A stretch of 64,000 nucleotides of DNA from Phylloscopus collybita (GCA_027886175.1 JAJNNQ010000010.1:3697001-3761000); one strand, 5' to 3'; positions 23,791 through 35,704 are shown, counted from the stretch's first letter. The notes: generated from the sequence alone by a model not told the origin. Numbers and translations: made by a program.

Positions 23791-26700
23791 GCCTTGTGTA
23801 AAGCTATGGGCATCATGCAAAGCCTTGGAAATAAGAAAAGAGATGGTTTGATAGTTCTAAACAAAGGCCAAAAGCCTCTCACAAGAGCAGCATTTTTTAT
23901 TTCTACAGTGTAAGTACTTGATGCCCTCTAGACTCAAGTCTTCTGGCAAACTGCACTTAATTGACATAAACAATTCACAGCACCACCCATCAAATGAAGT
24001 TTTACAAAAGAGACCAATTAGATAACTATATGCACAATTCTGGGATGTATCTGGGAGTCACATATGGTACTTCTTGCCACTGTTTTCAAAATAAGTCTGC
24101 GTTTCAGACAACGTTATAATGCAATTAATACTGAGTGGCTGTATTTTTGTAATATTGTTTCTTCAATGTCTAAATTTAATAAGGGCACCGCCATTTGGAG
24201 TTTCCCCTCTACTTACTTCCTCTAAAAATCTGTATCTCATTTCAATTTGCACATACTGCAAGACAGATTCCTTTTAATTCCTTGTGTTATGGCAGGTTTT
24301 GACAAGTAGGTGATATTCAACAGAGCACACTTTAGACCTGGAGGGCCACAAAGAAAGGAAGATTCTTTCTCTCAGTTCTTTTATTATGCTTATTCCTACC
24401 ATATCTGTCCCCCTCCAATTACTCACTGTGGAATTTACAGATATGTGCACCCATATCTGCAAAAACTCCTTTTCATTGAGTAAGGAGAAAGGGTCAGAGA
24501 TACAGCAGCATAAAGAGATTATGGCCATTCTCAGTCCTGGAGAGATTCCCCAGGACACTTTTTATGAGCACAGACTTGGGACCAGATTTGCAAATGACAG
24601 TACTGTGAACCTGGGTTAAGTTCTGAATACCATCAATTACCATAACAATATGAAAACAACTGCGTAACTGGGAGTAATTTAATCAAACATCCTCAGTTTT
24701 TCTCATTTTATGTGACTGTTTTGCCACATGCAATGTCCAGGAATAATTAATACCTTGGGCAAAAATCTTAAGCATTGGTACAGTACGAGAGAGCGATTGG
24801 TCCTGCAGTATTTCAAGTGCCATTCAAAACAGAAAGCACCAGAAAATGGAAGTCCCCTTTGGCCACAGCTTCCTGCTGCACCAGAGTATTTGGATTTATG
24901 TAAAACTTTCAAGTGAAATTCCTCTAGAACAGTTGAAACACCTTGCAGCTGGCCCTAACATTTAGGAGGTTGGTAACTTTTTCTTCTTCTATAGTTGAGG
25001 CATGAGAGCCAAGAGTTTTAATCTTGGGTTCATATGAGTCTGAACACAGGAGTGTTTCCTCAGTATGGCATCCTCCAATGATAAAGCAAAGCACTTTCCA
25101 TGTTTTTTTCCTGGCTGCTGCTGCAAGAGCAGTGAAAGTCATATTCCAGGCTCCAAATTAGCAAAATACAATTTTTAGGATCTGAATGGGCACGAAAGCC
25201 AAAAGGAACCCTTCAGCCTCACAAACCCTGAGAATACCAGAGAGTTCATGTGGCCTTTGACTCTCTTGCAACACATTCACCATTTTCAACTTTCTGGCAT
25301 TCCTGTAAGTTTTATGTTTGCCAGATTTTAAACAGTTTCATCAATCCACCTCTGTCTATGTGTTCAAAGTTTTCTCAAATCAGATTTCCTTTGCTGCTAT
25401 GGGAAAAAAGAAATTGAGATTTATCCTTTCACTTTATGTCTATAGCAAGATCTAGGACTCTCTATTCAGACAACAGAGAAGAAAAGAAGCATTTGCTTTC
25501 TGTCATCTCTAAACCACCCAGCACATCAAAGTTCAAAGAAAGACTTTATCCCATCTCTTTTCCTTTCAAGATCAATTAATGATCCCAATACAACCAAACT
25601 ATGAATTCTCCTTTATAAATACATTGTAAGAAAGAAAGATGAGAAGACCCTATTTTTTAAGGGGAAACAATATTTCTGCATGTGTATGTTCAGGGCTAAC
25701 GAGCAACACCATCTGCAAGGCTGGAATATTTTCACACTCCTTTCTATTATACAAAACAATAAACCCTCTCCAGCTGATTTCTCTCATTGTGGAATGCAAA
25801 TTGCCTATAAAAGACCTCAGGGTGTGAGAAGACACTTATCAAACAGATATTACACATGCTCTCATAGCAACTATGCTATCAACTATGCAATTTTAAATAT
25901 ATTAGGGATAAAAAGGTATCAACAAACCTGCTTTTTTTGGTTATAATCATCACCATCTGAAGCACCTCTGTGTGTCAAGCCACTGCTTTGGATACTGATC
26001 TCTGTCACTTTAAGTCTGAGACAGCATCTGCTTCATGTCAGGTGAAGAAGTAAATTTTCATTAAAAGAGCGGAAAACAAAATTAAGTAATTTTTAATGTG
26101 TAAAAAGGGAGTACTTCCACCTTGATGTACCAGATGCTGTAACAGCACACAGAAAAGCTGCATCTTACACAAAAGTTTATTATGTAAAGGTAAACACACT
26201 ATTACAGAAATCGAGTTCATTAACATTTTGATACAGAGTTGAATTCCCACAAATTGGTAACTGAGTGAGGCACTCATGGAGTAACTGATCCCCCTGAAAG
26301 AATCAGTTTCTTGACTCTGATTGCAAGATCTTCCTCACTTAAGTAATTCTGGAAATCAGGTGTGGATCTTTAAAAAGTGAGGTCTTAATGAAGTCAGAGA
26401 TTTAGCAGAACAAACCAGATTACTGTCATCAGCCTAAACTACTCAAGCACAACCAGTTACCACTTTCAATAGTGTGAGTTGGTTTTATTCCAATTACTTT
26501 GCTTTTAAAGCACACCAGCTAAAAGTCACTGAGAAGACTAACCATGGAGCTCTCCACAACCTGAAATTCAACTTCCTTGTTCTTACAGGGAAGCAATTAA
26601 GATCCAATCATTTTTAATGCATCATAAATAATCTTCACACTTGCTGTTAAGTTAATTAATATAATCAGTAATGCCAAACGCATCAAAATGAAACTTATTT

Positions 26701-27069
26701 TGCAAACATGCAAAATGTTCTGCCTCATTGCCTCTCTATCAAAATTAAATGTCATTTTGCTAACAACTTTTGCAAAGTTTTAATTTCAATCCCTTTTGAT
26801 CACGCGCCTTACCAAAAAAATGATACAGCTAATCCAAAGTATAGTTGTGTTTTTCTGACAGAGTCCAAGTGTCATGGGAACACTACTTGAGCACTTACAG
26901 CCTGAATCTGCAAAAAGTTCTGGGGTCAAGTTACTGATGTCCTTAAGTGTTTCATATCAAAGCATTGGGTATTATTCATTGACCTTCACTGAATTGCCAG
27001 AAATTGCTTTTATGTGAAATGAGAGTAGAGTAGATGGCTAAATTGCTCATTACTAGCAATGCAAATAAT

Positions 27070-27113
27070 AAAAAAAAATCTGTAAGAATTACAAGGACAA
27101 AAAAAAAAAAAAA
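27070..27113 (+). repeat. Two A runs
   Basis: A9 at 27070-27078 and A15 at 27099-27113, simple sequence without flanking duplication. Confidence 0.9.
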
Positions 27114-28465
27114 TCCCTATAACAGGCAAGAAGCAAAATCACCCTTTTGGAATAGAAAGTTCATAACTATTTTGATGACCACAGACCAGCACTCAGCTTT
27201 CTCATTCTGTGCACAGAGTTCACACATTCATATGATAATTGCTCAAAACCAAAAGATACAGAGAATAATTGTAGGGTTTATTTTGTGGTCCTGTGCACCC
27301 TGGGAAATCCAAGTGTGGAGAGGTTCACAGGCTGAGAGGCGCCACTGGGATGCTGTCAGCTGCATCAGGGGCTCAGCAAATCTCCGTGTGCCTGATGTGC
27401 TGCCCACATTTTGGGGTCTGCTCCGAGCTCTTTGAGACCCTCCACTAAGGGGTTGCATTCTCCCCTCCTGAAAGCTGCCTGGAAGTTTGTCTGCAGCCCA
27501 CCAGCAGAGAGCTGAGCTCCTGCAAATGCCACGTTACTCACTGGCTGTTTTCCTGCATTGCATCAATATCTCACAGGCATAGGAAATTTCATTAAATGAT
27601 ATTCAGGAGCCTGCCAAAATGATAAAACAAGAAGAATCACCTAACCTTTTGCTGTTGTTTCCACTCATTAGAAGATGGGGAGATTATTTAGTGGATATTC
27701 CATGTGCTGTTATAACAATTAGGCTTGTAGGAAACTTCCACAGCTGGGCCCTCGTTTTATTCAAAGATGATCACCAGGAAATCATTCTTGATTGTAAAGA
27801 AAGCACGAAAGTTGCAAGACAGTGGCATGTTCCCTGGCAGCTGACAGATTTGGGGTAATTCCTAGATATATAGAGTGCTTGGTTCTTCAAGACATTAAAA
27901 TAATTAGTAAAACTGAAATAAAAAATATATTTGGCATTAAACTCCCCTTTTTGTGGTATATCTATATGCACATCATAGGTTTTAACAATTTACTTTAATT
28001 ACAGATCTTCAAATAAACTTGCTGGCTGATAGATTACATTAGTTGTTCCTCATAGGAGTCCATGGCATGTACCAAGCAATTAAAAAGTTCATAGCTGAAT
28101 TGTGATATTTACTGGTAAATCACAGGTCTCTGTTTCTCTGAACAGGAAACAAAATCTCCCTTCACTGCAAACAAACTTTCCTTTCATAGTTTTCACTGGT
28201 GCTATCCAGCAGTGCATCCAATATAAAACCAACAACATTTCTAGTGGCCTTCATGACTTCAAGCTTCTTGTGTTGCAAAAGGCAAAAAAAGTTGCTCCTT
28301 GCACAATATTTTTGAATATATTAATTTAATCTTGCCCACAAATAAAAACCCGGGGTGAAACACAAAGGCAGAGCCCCAAGTGATTTCAACGGTTCTAAAA
28401 GTTCTACATCATAAATTTATTCATCATCAATGAATTCTGCATCTTTCTAAAAGGCTTTAAAATTT

Positions 28466-28480
28466 AAAAAAAAAAAAAAA
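28466..28480 (+). repeat. Poly(A) run, 15 bases
   Basis: Uninterrupted A15. Confidence 0.95.
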
Positions 28481-29888
28481 TACTGCTCATGGCCATTTCT
28501 TTGAACTCCACTTACGCAAATGCTCAGGAACCAGGACCACAGGGAAATGAACAGATCTAATCAAAACCTCAATTGCTTCTAATTTACAAGCAAGTTTTTC
28601 TGTACTTCAGCAAGACCCGTGTCTCAATTCTTCAATAACCTCCCCAAAATGACAAGGAAGAAATTCATCCAGGTTTGATATAGGAAGACGAAGCCAATGC
28701 TGAAGCAAACACTACTGTTGGGCTTGAATTAACTTTTGTTTATTAAAGACCTCAAAATCCGGGTTATGTGTGCAAAACCCATGCCACTGAAACAAACCCA
28801 AATCATAACACTTCCTGAAAATAACCCATGCTTTAAAATTGAAGTTGCTTGCCCATTAGCCACAAATCCTTCAGCAGATGATCCTGACAAGAAGTTAACT
28901 CAAGCAGCAGAGCACATCACACTGCTGGCACATCAGAGCTGCTTCTTCCAGCAGCCTTTTTGTTATTGGGTGGCATTTTATCTTGGCTTTTTAAAATTTT
29001 TTTTTCCTAAAGTGACATTTTTCACATCAGAAACAATTTACCTCTAACCAGGTTTTAAATCAGTGATTGCTTGTCAGTGCATATTTGCTCTCAAGCAATT
29101 TACGTTAAACACTTGCATTTCAACATACATAGGATATGAAAGGAAGCTGAAGTCTTTACAAGCAAACACAAACCACAGAACACATCCCCAGAGCATGAAG
29201 GGATTCTACACACCTTTGACAAAACCTTTCACTTTTAGTAAAAAAAAGGACTGAACTCACCCATTGCTCCAGAATCCAATACCAAGTCCTCCAATAACCC
29301 AGGAAGGCCTGAATCCCACACCTGGAACTAGGGAAGCACAGGCTGACCTGAACCTCACAGCCTCTCCCACCTCTATTTGCAGGGAGGAAATGCACCTTCC
29401 CCCTCCTGCAGACAATTCTGGGATGAGCACAGGTTAAGGGTGATGGATCTGGGCATTGCAAGCACCTTCTCAAACCTGAGAGGAGGGGAGAGAGAGAAGG
29501 TGCAGAGCAAGAGCTTAATCTCTGCCACTTCATTCTGAGGTGCACCTCTGCTATCCCTAACACAGGGAATGGTCAAAATTCCAGGATAAGCAGAGTTGGA
29601 GTCTAAGAAAGGGCAAGGAAAGAATGAGTTGAGGAAAGGTACATCAGATGCTGGATGTTCCTTTAGCTCTTCTCAGAAAGTCAGACCCTGACATGAGCAC
29701 AGTCCAGCAGGAGAGGTGAGCCAGGCATCACCCTCCCCTTGAGACAGCTACAGAACCAGTGTGAAGCCATGGACTTCAGGAAAGGTGAATACAGCCCATC
29801 TAACTGTGCCTCTCCAGAGAGGTACACGGGCCTGACTGCAGGCTGGAATAAGAACTCCTTTGGAATGTTGGGTTTACTCTTCCACCAG

Positions 29889-29960
29889 GAAATAATTGAT
29901 ATCAGATAGGATAAACCAAGTCACTCAGATTTGAAGAGAAGCTCATGAATTTTAGCTCTG
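29889..29960 (+). ncRNA. Candidate 72-base noncoding exon
   Basis: A pyrimidine-rich stretch ending CCACCAG (29882-29888) is a reasonable acceptor, and CTCTG|GTAAGTAT at 29956-29968 is a near-ideal donor. All three plus frames contain a stop, so if used it is untranslated. Isolated splice pairs occur by chance; confidence is low. Confidence 0.12.
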
Positions 29961-29997
29961 GTAAGTATAGGCTCTCTCATGCTTCTTCAGCAAGTGC

Positions 29998-30013
29998 AAA
30001 AAAAAAAAAAAAA
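29998..30013 (+). repeat. Poly(A) run, 16 bases
   Basis: Uninterrupted A16, followed by GAAAAG. Confidence 0.95.
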
Positions 30014-30289
30014 GAAAAGTTAACACTGCTTTAAATTCCAAATACACAGAGGCCAAGACACTCGTTGACTTCTGGCGGGAGCAGAATCTGGCCCAGATAC
30101 ACGAAACATTTCAAAGGGAGCCTTGGTTCACAACAAGGATCAGTCGAGACAAAAGTATTTGAGTCAGGGCATTGCCAGACAATCTTGCTGGTTGTCAGAT
30201 CTGCAGTGTAATGACATGTCAATTTGATTCCTTTTGTGCATGAGCCTGGAGCCTATCTTTGGGCCTGAATTCTTCTGTACTTTAGTTTT

Positions 30290-30560
30290 TCTTTTGTTCC
30301 AGTGGCACTTCTCCCAACATTACTTGACAATGAGTGATGCTCCACAACCCTGATCTTTCACACCCTGTTGGTGACCTATAACTTTTCATGCATAACCTTT
30401 GACCTGGGCCCTGACAGTTTGATTTATTGTCCAGTGTTATGATTTATGAGTATCTTCTCAGAATAATTAACGGACAACAGGTGGCAGCATAATAATTTTG
30501 ATTACCCAGCGGTTCATGAAACCACTACAAAGGTGACTTCATTTACTGAATAAGAAAAGG
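30290..30560. promoter_or_regulatory. Candidate conserved element with DR1 nuclear-receptor site
   Basis: TAACCTTTGACCT at 30393-30405 is, on the minus strand, AGGTCA-A-AGGTTA, a direct repeat with 1-base spacing and one deviation from consensus. This is the site type of NR2F (COUP-TF), HNF4 and RXR. A TGACCT half site lies ~20 bp upstream (30372-30377), and an E-box with homeodomain-like words follows at about 30478-30510. The sequence is complex with no coding potential. The enhancer role is inferred. Confidence 0.35.
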
Positions 30561-31005
30561 ACAACAATTAAAAATTACACAAAGCAACCCTTTTATGCCT
30601 TTTTGTTTTTCACCCTTTGTCTGTCCAACAGAAGACTTTATTTAGGCTCATTGCCTCCGTTCCCAAATATCCGGAACTCAGATTCTGTGCAGAAGACAAT
30701 GGTGCCCAAATCATGGTGCTAGAAGAATTATTTTGCTGTCAGAAAACACTTCAATCTCATGTTGTCAGTTTTTATAAGACCAGTGGGTTATTTTTAAAAC
30801 CTGTTTGCAAAGCTGTGCAATGTGGGCCAAAGTGCATCCCGAAGAGTAAGTTTTTGTTTAATAATTTTGCATAATGGCTGAAATGTTGTCTTGGATTCCA
30901 CTTATGTGAACTTAGAGCCTCAAAAATTCAAAAAGGTATTTACACGGTTCTGTTCTTATGCATGCAGTGCTTCTCTTTAAAGGTCTTAATACATTTCTAG
31001 TGATC
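30561..31005. other. Unique DNA, no gene seen
   Basis: An 85-codon plus frame (30617-30874) has no recognisable domain. Nothing else stands out. Confidence 0.5.
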
Positions 31006-31065
31006 ACAGAATGAGAAGAAATTTTCATGGAATGGTTTTGGCTGGAAGGACCTTCCAACCGTTAT
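31006..31065 (-). mobile_element. CR1 LINE 3' fragment, internally deleted
   Basis: ATCACAGAATG followed by ATGGAATGGTTTTGGCTGGA, AGGACCTT and CCAACC matches the reverse complement of the avian CR1 3' end. The stretch that normally separates GGGACCTT from CCAACC is missing, so this is an old, partly deleted copy. Confidence 0.65.
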
Positions 31066-32630
31066 CTTAGCTTTGTGGAGAGCAAAATATTGCTGCTAAG
31101 TTTCTCAAATAATTGCTTAAATTTAGGTTAAGGGGCAAGGGCTTATTATTACTGTGACTTCAGGCCCCGTGCTCAGACAAATCCAGTTTAGCCAAATCTG
31201 CAATATCTATAGAATATCTAACTTCACCTTCCATCACAAGCAGCTCTCCTGCTGTCATTTGGGCTACACGGAGTACCAGCAGTGGGAATAAAGAATGCAG
31301 TCTTGCAATGGCAATACATATATCAAATACCACCAAAATAAATTTCTCAGTGGCACAGATTTGTCCAATTCTATTTTTTAAAAATAGGCTTAAGACAACC
31401 TGTATTTACAACATGTTCACGTTGCCATATATTCAATGCAATCCATAAGGCCCAAATAACTTTTTTTTTTTCCCCAGAAACTTCATCCCAATGTTGATGG
31501 ATTCTTTCTCATCACTATTCTACACACTGCCCTCCTCCTTATTTCAGTTGATCACAATTTCTTAGCACTTTTGATAGGCATATGTTGACATGGAAGAGGA
31601 CATAACGATATCATCCATATGGACACATTTTCAAAGTTAATCAATAAGACTTTGGGTGAAGTCAGTTTGAGTTGCAAGTGTTTAAAACTTCCAAAAATTG
31701 AACTGATGGTGAGCAAAGCATAGAGCTGTGGTGTGTTTGCTCACAGGATATGTTACACTGCAGAACAAAGCTTTACTTTAATTGACATTACAGGTTCACT
31801 TATTAAATATGGTTTTAAATATTGATTAAAATAAGTGAGATACTGTTTGGTTTCTTAATCTGTATTAAAAGATGAAGAGTCTAACATGTACCAGAACTCA
31901 GTGCACTAATTCCAACAGACCACTAGCAGCATGCACCAGCTTGGCCAGTGGAGCCAAGAGCTTCCATCTCATCCTCCCTAAAAATAAACTGAACACGTTA
32001 AAATTCTAATTCTGCTCTGAAATCTGACAGCAAAAATTTTTACTATTTGTCTGCATGCCCAAGACAGCATATGCAAAATGAATTTTTGGTACTATCACAA
32101 TGACTATATTATAGGCTTATCATTTTTAATTGACTTTGTTACTTATAAAAATATTCCTACAATCCTGCTTTACATCAGTTCTGTAACACTTTAACACAGA
32201 ACTATGAAATATTCATTCCTGTTACATTCAGACTTTAAACTATCTGATGAAGAGCCTGGCTAACAAATAAAGGCAAGTTCCCAGAATATTAAAAGCACTC
32301 AAGCTTTTGCAAGGGTCCTTAGTGAAAAAATAAATAAAATTACTGCTTTGGAGATCAGACTTGGTTTATTCCCCTCCCTTCCCCCGAGAACTCAAAGACA
32401 CCCCTACAACCAAACACTCTTATAATGAAGCCAATTTTGTCCTTAGTAGTTTTATCAAACCTTTAATACCACATTAGCTGCTTAATATCCAGTGAAAGTA
32501 GCAACAGAAAAGCACCAGCACCCAATTGCAGTCTCAGAAGAGATGAAGGAAAAATTTGCGACAAATCATTTATCAGATTAATGCAGCTGCTTTTGCTGCT
32601 CGTGAAATAGCCACAAGCTTTCTGCAAATG
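31066..32630. other. AT-rich unique DNA, no gene seen
   Basis: No coding frame of note, no recognised repeat. Confidence 0.55.
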
Positions 32631-32631
32631 G

Positions 32632-32755
32632 AATAATAATAATAATAATAATGATAGTCACAAAAAAAAAAAAAACCAAAAAACCAACACAAAAACCAAA
32701 ACAACAAAAAAAAAAGGAAAAGAAAAAGAAAAAAAAAACCCAACCAAAACAGAGC
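32632..32755 (+). repeat. (AAT)n microsatellite and A-rich low-complexity tract
   Basis: AAT repeats at 32632-32652, then an A-dominated stretch with C, later G, interruptions from 32661. The minus-strand 62-codon frame rich in Phe is its artefact. Confidence 0.9.
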
Positions 32756-32759
32756 GTGT

Positions 32760-33430
32760 ATGCCACAGTTTGTTCTAATTAATGTTTTAATTTGGGACAG
32801 TGTCTCAGTGGTGATGTGTCTGGTCTCTCACATGACTCCATTTTTCTCTTTGATTGGGTGCTGCAGGGGAATTCACAGTGCAGATCTTAAAGAGACGACT
32901 GCAAATATAAACGAGCACAACTGGGTTCCCCCCACTAACACTCAGCTGTGGAAATGCTGGCATGGATTTAACTGGAATGATTCATTTCGACATCAGAGAG
33001 CTTGAACATCTTCTGACTGTGCCCAACTTTTATGCCACACCAGCTAGAAAGCAAAAATATTTTAAAAATAAATAGAATAAAAGCCCCTACCATGAAATTT
33101 TACCAAATTTACATAGATAAATTAAGGCTCAAATATTCTACATGTTCTGTGTCATTGAGTCGAGCTTTTCTGGTGGGATTCTCACACGGGAAGTGGCAAG
33201 CTTAAAATGGTATATGTGCTCAAATCATGATGTGATTTTAGTACTTTGTTTCCCATCAATTTTTAAATTAATTATCTGGAAGCAAGCAGCGGTTCATTTT
33301 TGGTCATAGACTTTTTGATTAGAAGCTGTGACCCTTTATGCCTTTTTGGCATGCTCTATACAACACCAATGACATGCAGCATGACCTCTGACACCTGATT
33401 CAACAAAAAGTAACTCCCGGACAGATCTTT
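32760..33430. promoter_or_regulatory. Candidate conserved noncoding elements
   Basis: Two complex segments, about 32770-33010 and 33130-33430, with no simple sequence, few stop-free frames and homeodomain-like words (TTAAATTAATTA at about 33262-33273). They lie in the 30-35 kb stretch that looks richest in regulatory sequence. No individual factor is assigned with confidence. Confidence 0.25.
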
Positions 33431-33640
33431 CATATTCAGCAATCTCTTTGTTACTCTGGGACACTTACCCAATTCCAGCCCTTAAAATCCACTATGTCTC
33501 CCCTTTTTCTCCCCTACCCCCTCCTACTCAGCAACTTATTTGGTAGCAACATTTTCTGTCCTTCCATTTGTGTCTCTCCTTCTGTTTTTACAAACTTTAC
33601 ACTATACCATCGTCCCATATGTTTGTGCTGCACACAAGGA
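33431..33640. other. Pyrimidine-rich unique DNA
   Basis: C/T-rich on the plus strand between 33480 and 33600, with no gene or repeat seen. Confidence 0.5.
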
Positions 33641-33800
33641 GGTTTCTTTAGAAAGCGCTGATGCTAATTATAAATTTAATTTGCATTTTAATTAGAATGG
33701 TAGCAAATTAAAAGCGTGGCAGCTGGAGAATTTTGAACGCTTTGCAGAGATTTGGTGTCAGTATCTCCCTGCTTCTGACTTCGCTCTCTTTTCATTTTTC
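33640..33800. promoter_or_regulatory. Candidate homeodomain-rich element
   Basis: Repeated ATTAG/TAATT/AATTA words (33664-33710) followed by GCGTGGCAGCTG and GAACGCTT. The mixture of homeodomain words with retained CpG and an E-box (CAGCTG) resembles developmental enhancers. The 94-codon plus frame starting at 33733 runs into T-rich sequence and is not credible. Confidence 0.3.
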
Positions 33801-33858
33801 CCCTCACTATCTTTCATTCACACAAACATATTGGCAATTTTTCTCCTCTCTTGTTTCC

Positions 33859-34179
33859 TTTTTTTTTTTTTTGTCTATTTTTTTATTTTTCCATTTTCCC
33901 CCCAAGGATCAAGTTATAAATTATTTCTTTTTTGTACTGATAAACAGTATACTCTTGTCTTGTGCCAGTACACCGTGTACTGTAGTGATAGTGCAGCTTT
34001 TAAGTGAGCTTTTGTGAGGCTCTGTCAGTGCTGCCCTATTTTGCTATTTATATCCCTCGTTTATTTACAGGTAGGAATCTGTTCCATACCCCCTCGACTA
34101 ATTTCAAATTCCAGACCATTGCAGCAAACTCTAGCCTAGCCCTAGACATTTCATTTTTATTTTTTTTTTTCTTTTTTTT
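33859..34179 (+). repeat. T-rich runs flanking a short unique segment
   Basis: T14 at 33859-33872, further T runs to about 33890, then T11 at 34160-34170 and T8 at 34172-34179. Phe-rich frames of 71-94 codons arise from these. Confidence 0.85.
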
Positions 34180-34199
34180 AACATGCTACAAATTTGCAG

Positions 34200-34720
34200 T
34201 AAAGTCTGGAGAACCTTAACAAAAGCCATTCAGAGTGCACGGGGGACCGCTCAACTTTATTCTCTACTTAGCAAACGCTGCTTTCAATGTGCTTTTGGAC
34301 AAAAGGCTGAAGTAATCTGTCAGTCTTTTGGTCCATATAATGGCAAATATTCTGGCCCAAGCGTCTCCCAGTGCTGTCTTTCATTTGCCATGCGAGCATG
34401 TCTGGTTTTAGTCCTCACGTGAGCACATTTAGTCAGCTCTGTCATTTTCCCTATGTTGCATCTCCATGGTCATTTTCATTCCTTCTGTTCGCTTCCCCCA
34501 CGGTGTCCTTGCTCAATAATTTTCATTAATTGATTGACAGCTCTGATAGACCCAACTAACCTCTATCTCACTCTCATGTCGGTTTTTAAATAAGTACTTG
34601 TACGTCCAATGACCTTGTCGCCTCATCAGATATCAGAAAATGAGCATGCAGATATGGAGGAAGCTGATTAGCAAAATAAGGAAGATCTCACTCCTGGCGT
34701 AAGTCCATAATAAGCTCTGA
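34200..34720. promoter_or_regulatory. Candidate conserved element with canonical PBX-MEIS site
   Basis: TGATTGACAG at 34531-34540 is the exact consensus decamer for PBX with MEIS or PREP, directly preceded by TCATTAAT (a homeodomain-type word). The whole segment is complex, with several CpG, and lacks low-complexity DNA. PBX-MEIS sites next to homeodomain words mark many HOX-responsive and limb, hindbrain or craniofacial enhancers. The 79-codon plus frame has no domain. Function is inferred. Confidence 0.35.
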
Positions 34721-34864
34721 CAACTAACTTTAGAGTTAGGCATTTAAAACAAAAGGGACCTACAAATGTGGAATAAATAGACCTTAACCAGTTTTCTACG
34801 CGCTGGCCGCAGTTAAAGGAAGATTTGGAACATCAGGAACGTAACAACCTCTCTAAAAAGCTGG

Positions 34865-34922
34865 AAAACAAGCTCTATTTCCAACATGGGAATTGTATGT
34901 TGGAAATAGTCAGCCTTATTTT
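34865..34922. ncRNA. Candidate small-RNA-like hairpin
   Basis: CTATTTCCAACAT (34875-34887) and ATGTTGGAAATAG (34897-34909) are perfectly complementary across a 9-base loop. The stem continues outward with C-G, G-C, two A-T, one mismatch and four A-T pairs, giving about 21 pairs with small internal loops, within the size range of a microRNA precursor. I do not recognise a known microRNA. It could equally be the palindromic remnant of a DNA transposon. Confidence 0.25.
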
Positions 34923-35290
34923 ATAGTTTTATAATTCTATTCACAGTATTCTGTTTTACAATAAATAATTCTATATACCTGGACAGCATTGTTTAGCTCC
35001 CCAAAAAGCTATCCATGGAAGGGAAGTGAATGTATGAATAAAATTATGCTCTATTTCATTTTATTTAGCATACAGCTAAATTATTTACTGCACTCCAGTG
35101 ATCTTCCCCCATAGTAAAATTAACTAAACCTCAAAATATTGTCGTTTTTTTTTAGTCACACACCCCTAAAACACAAGATGAATTTACATGGGGTATTCTA
35201 GGTATTTTAATTAGAAACATTCCTTGTAGGAAATGTCAGGATTTGAACAGACAAAACCATCAGAAATATTTATTTATATTTTTGATTTAA
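34923..35290. other. AT-rich unique DNA, no gene seen
   Basis: Nothing recognised apart from short A/T-rich patches. Confidence 0.55.
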
Positions 35291-35392
35291 AGCTGGGAAA
35301 CTGAGGCTCAAGGATGCTTACAGGTCAGAAACTATTACAGCTCAGCTGAATCCCAGTCTGTCACCTTTTCCACAAAGCCACACTCTTTACTT
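35291..35392 (-). mobile_element. Ancient MIR/L2-like (CORE-SINE) fragment
   Basis: GGGAAACTGAGGCTCA, then AGGATGCTTACAGGTCA, CAGCTCAGCTGAATCCCAGT and CACAAAGCCACACTCTTTA follow, in order, the reverse complement of the MIR/L2-related SINE consensus. That order is 'gaaactgaggc', 'aggttaagtgacttgccc', 'cacagct', 'gaatcccag', then the tRNA-derived head region. The copy is highly diverged, as expected for an element predating the bird-mammal split. Confidence 0.6.
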
Positions 35393-35693
35393 CAGATCAC
35401 TGCAGCATTGTAGGTTTCAAATTTTTTTAAGTATAGACAGAGATTTGTCAAGTGGTATTTCAGGTCTTTGGTACAGAGGATGCCAAATGTCAGTCTCACA
35501 CAAAGTGCTTTAATGAGCCAGATTAAATCTGTTTACCAAACTGCAAAACCTACTCAGTTTGGAGCTGCTATTTGAGCTCCCTTAAGACCAGAAGATATGA
35601 CAGAATGTACTTCACTGGCGAAAAGGAACAAGTATATTGGAATTTCCCCTCTGCTTTTCCACCTCTGCAGACATATTCTGATCCCACGCCCCC

Positions 35694-35704
35694 TTTTCAC
35701 ACCT
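35694..35704 (-). promoter_or_regulatory. T-box consensus site
   Basis: TTTTCACACCT on the plus strand reads AGGTGTGAAAA on the minus strand. It is the third exact AGGTGTGAAA decamer in the window, after those at 12067 and 21287. Confidence 0.4.

Larger units (their letters stand above)
23791..30280. other. Unique DNA, no supported gene
   Basis: No gene recognised. The 133-codon plus frame (27034-27435) begins in A-rich simple sequence, and the 135-codon minus frame (29156-29563) has no domain. GC-richer pieces lie at 27270-27540 and 29260-29850, of unknown nature. Poly(A) runs: 27099-27113, 28466-28480 and 29998-30013. Confidence 0.5.
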
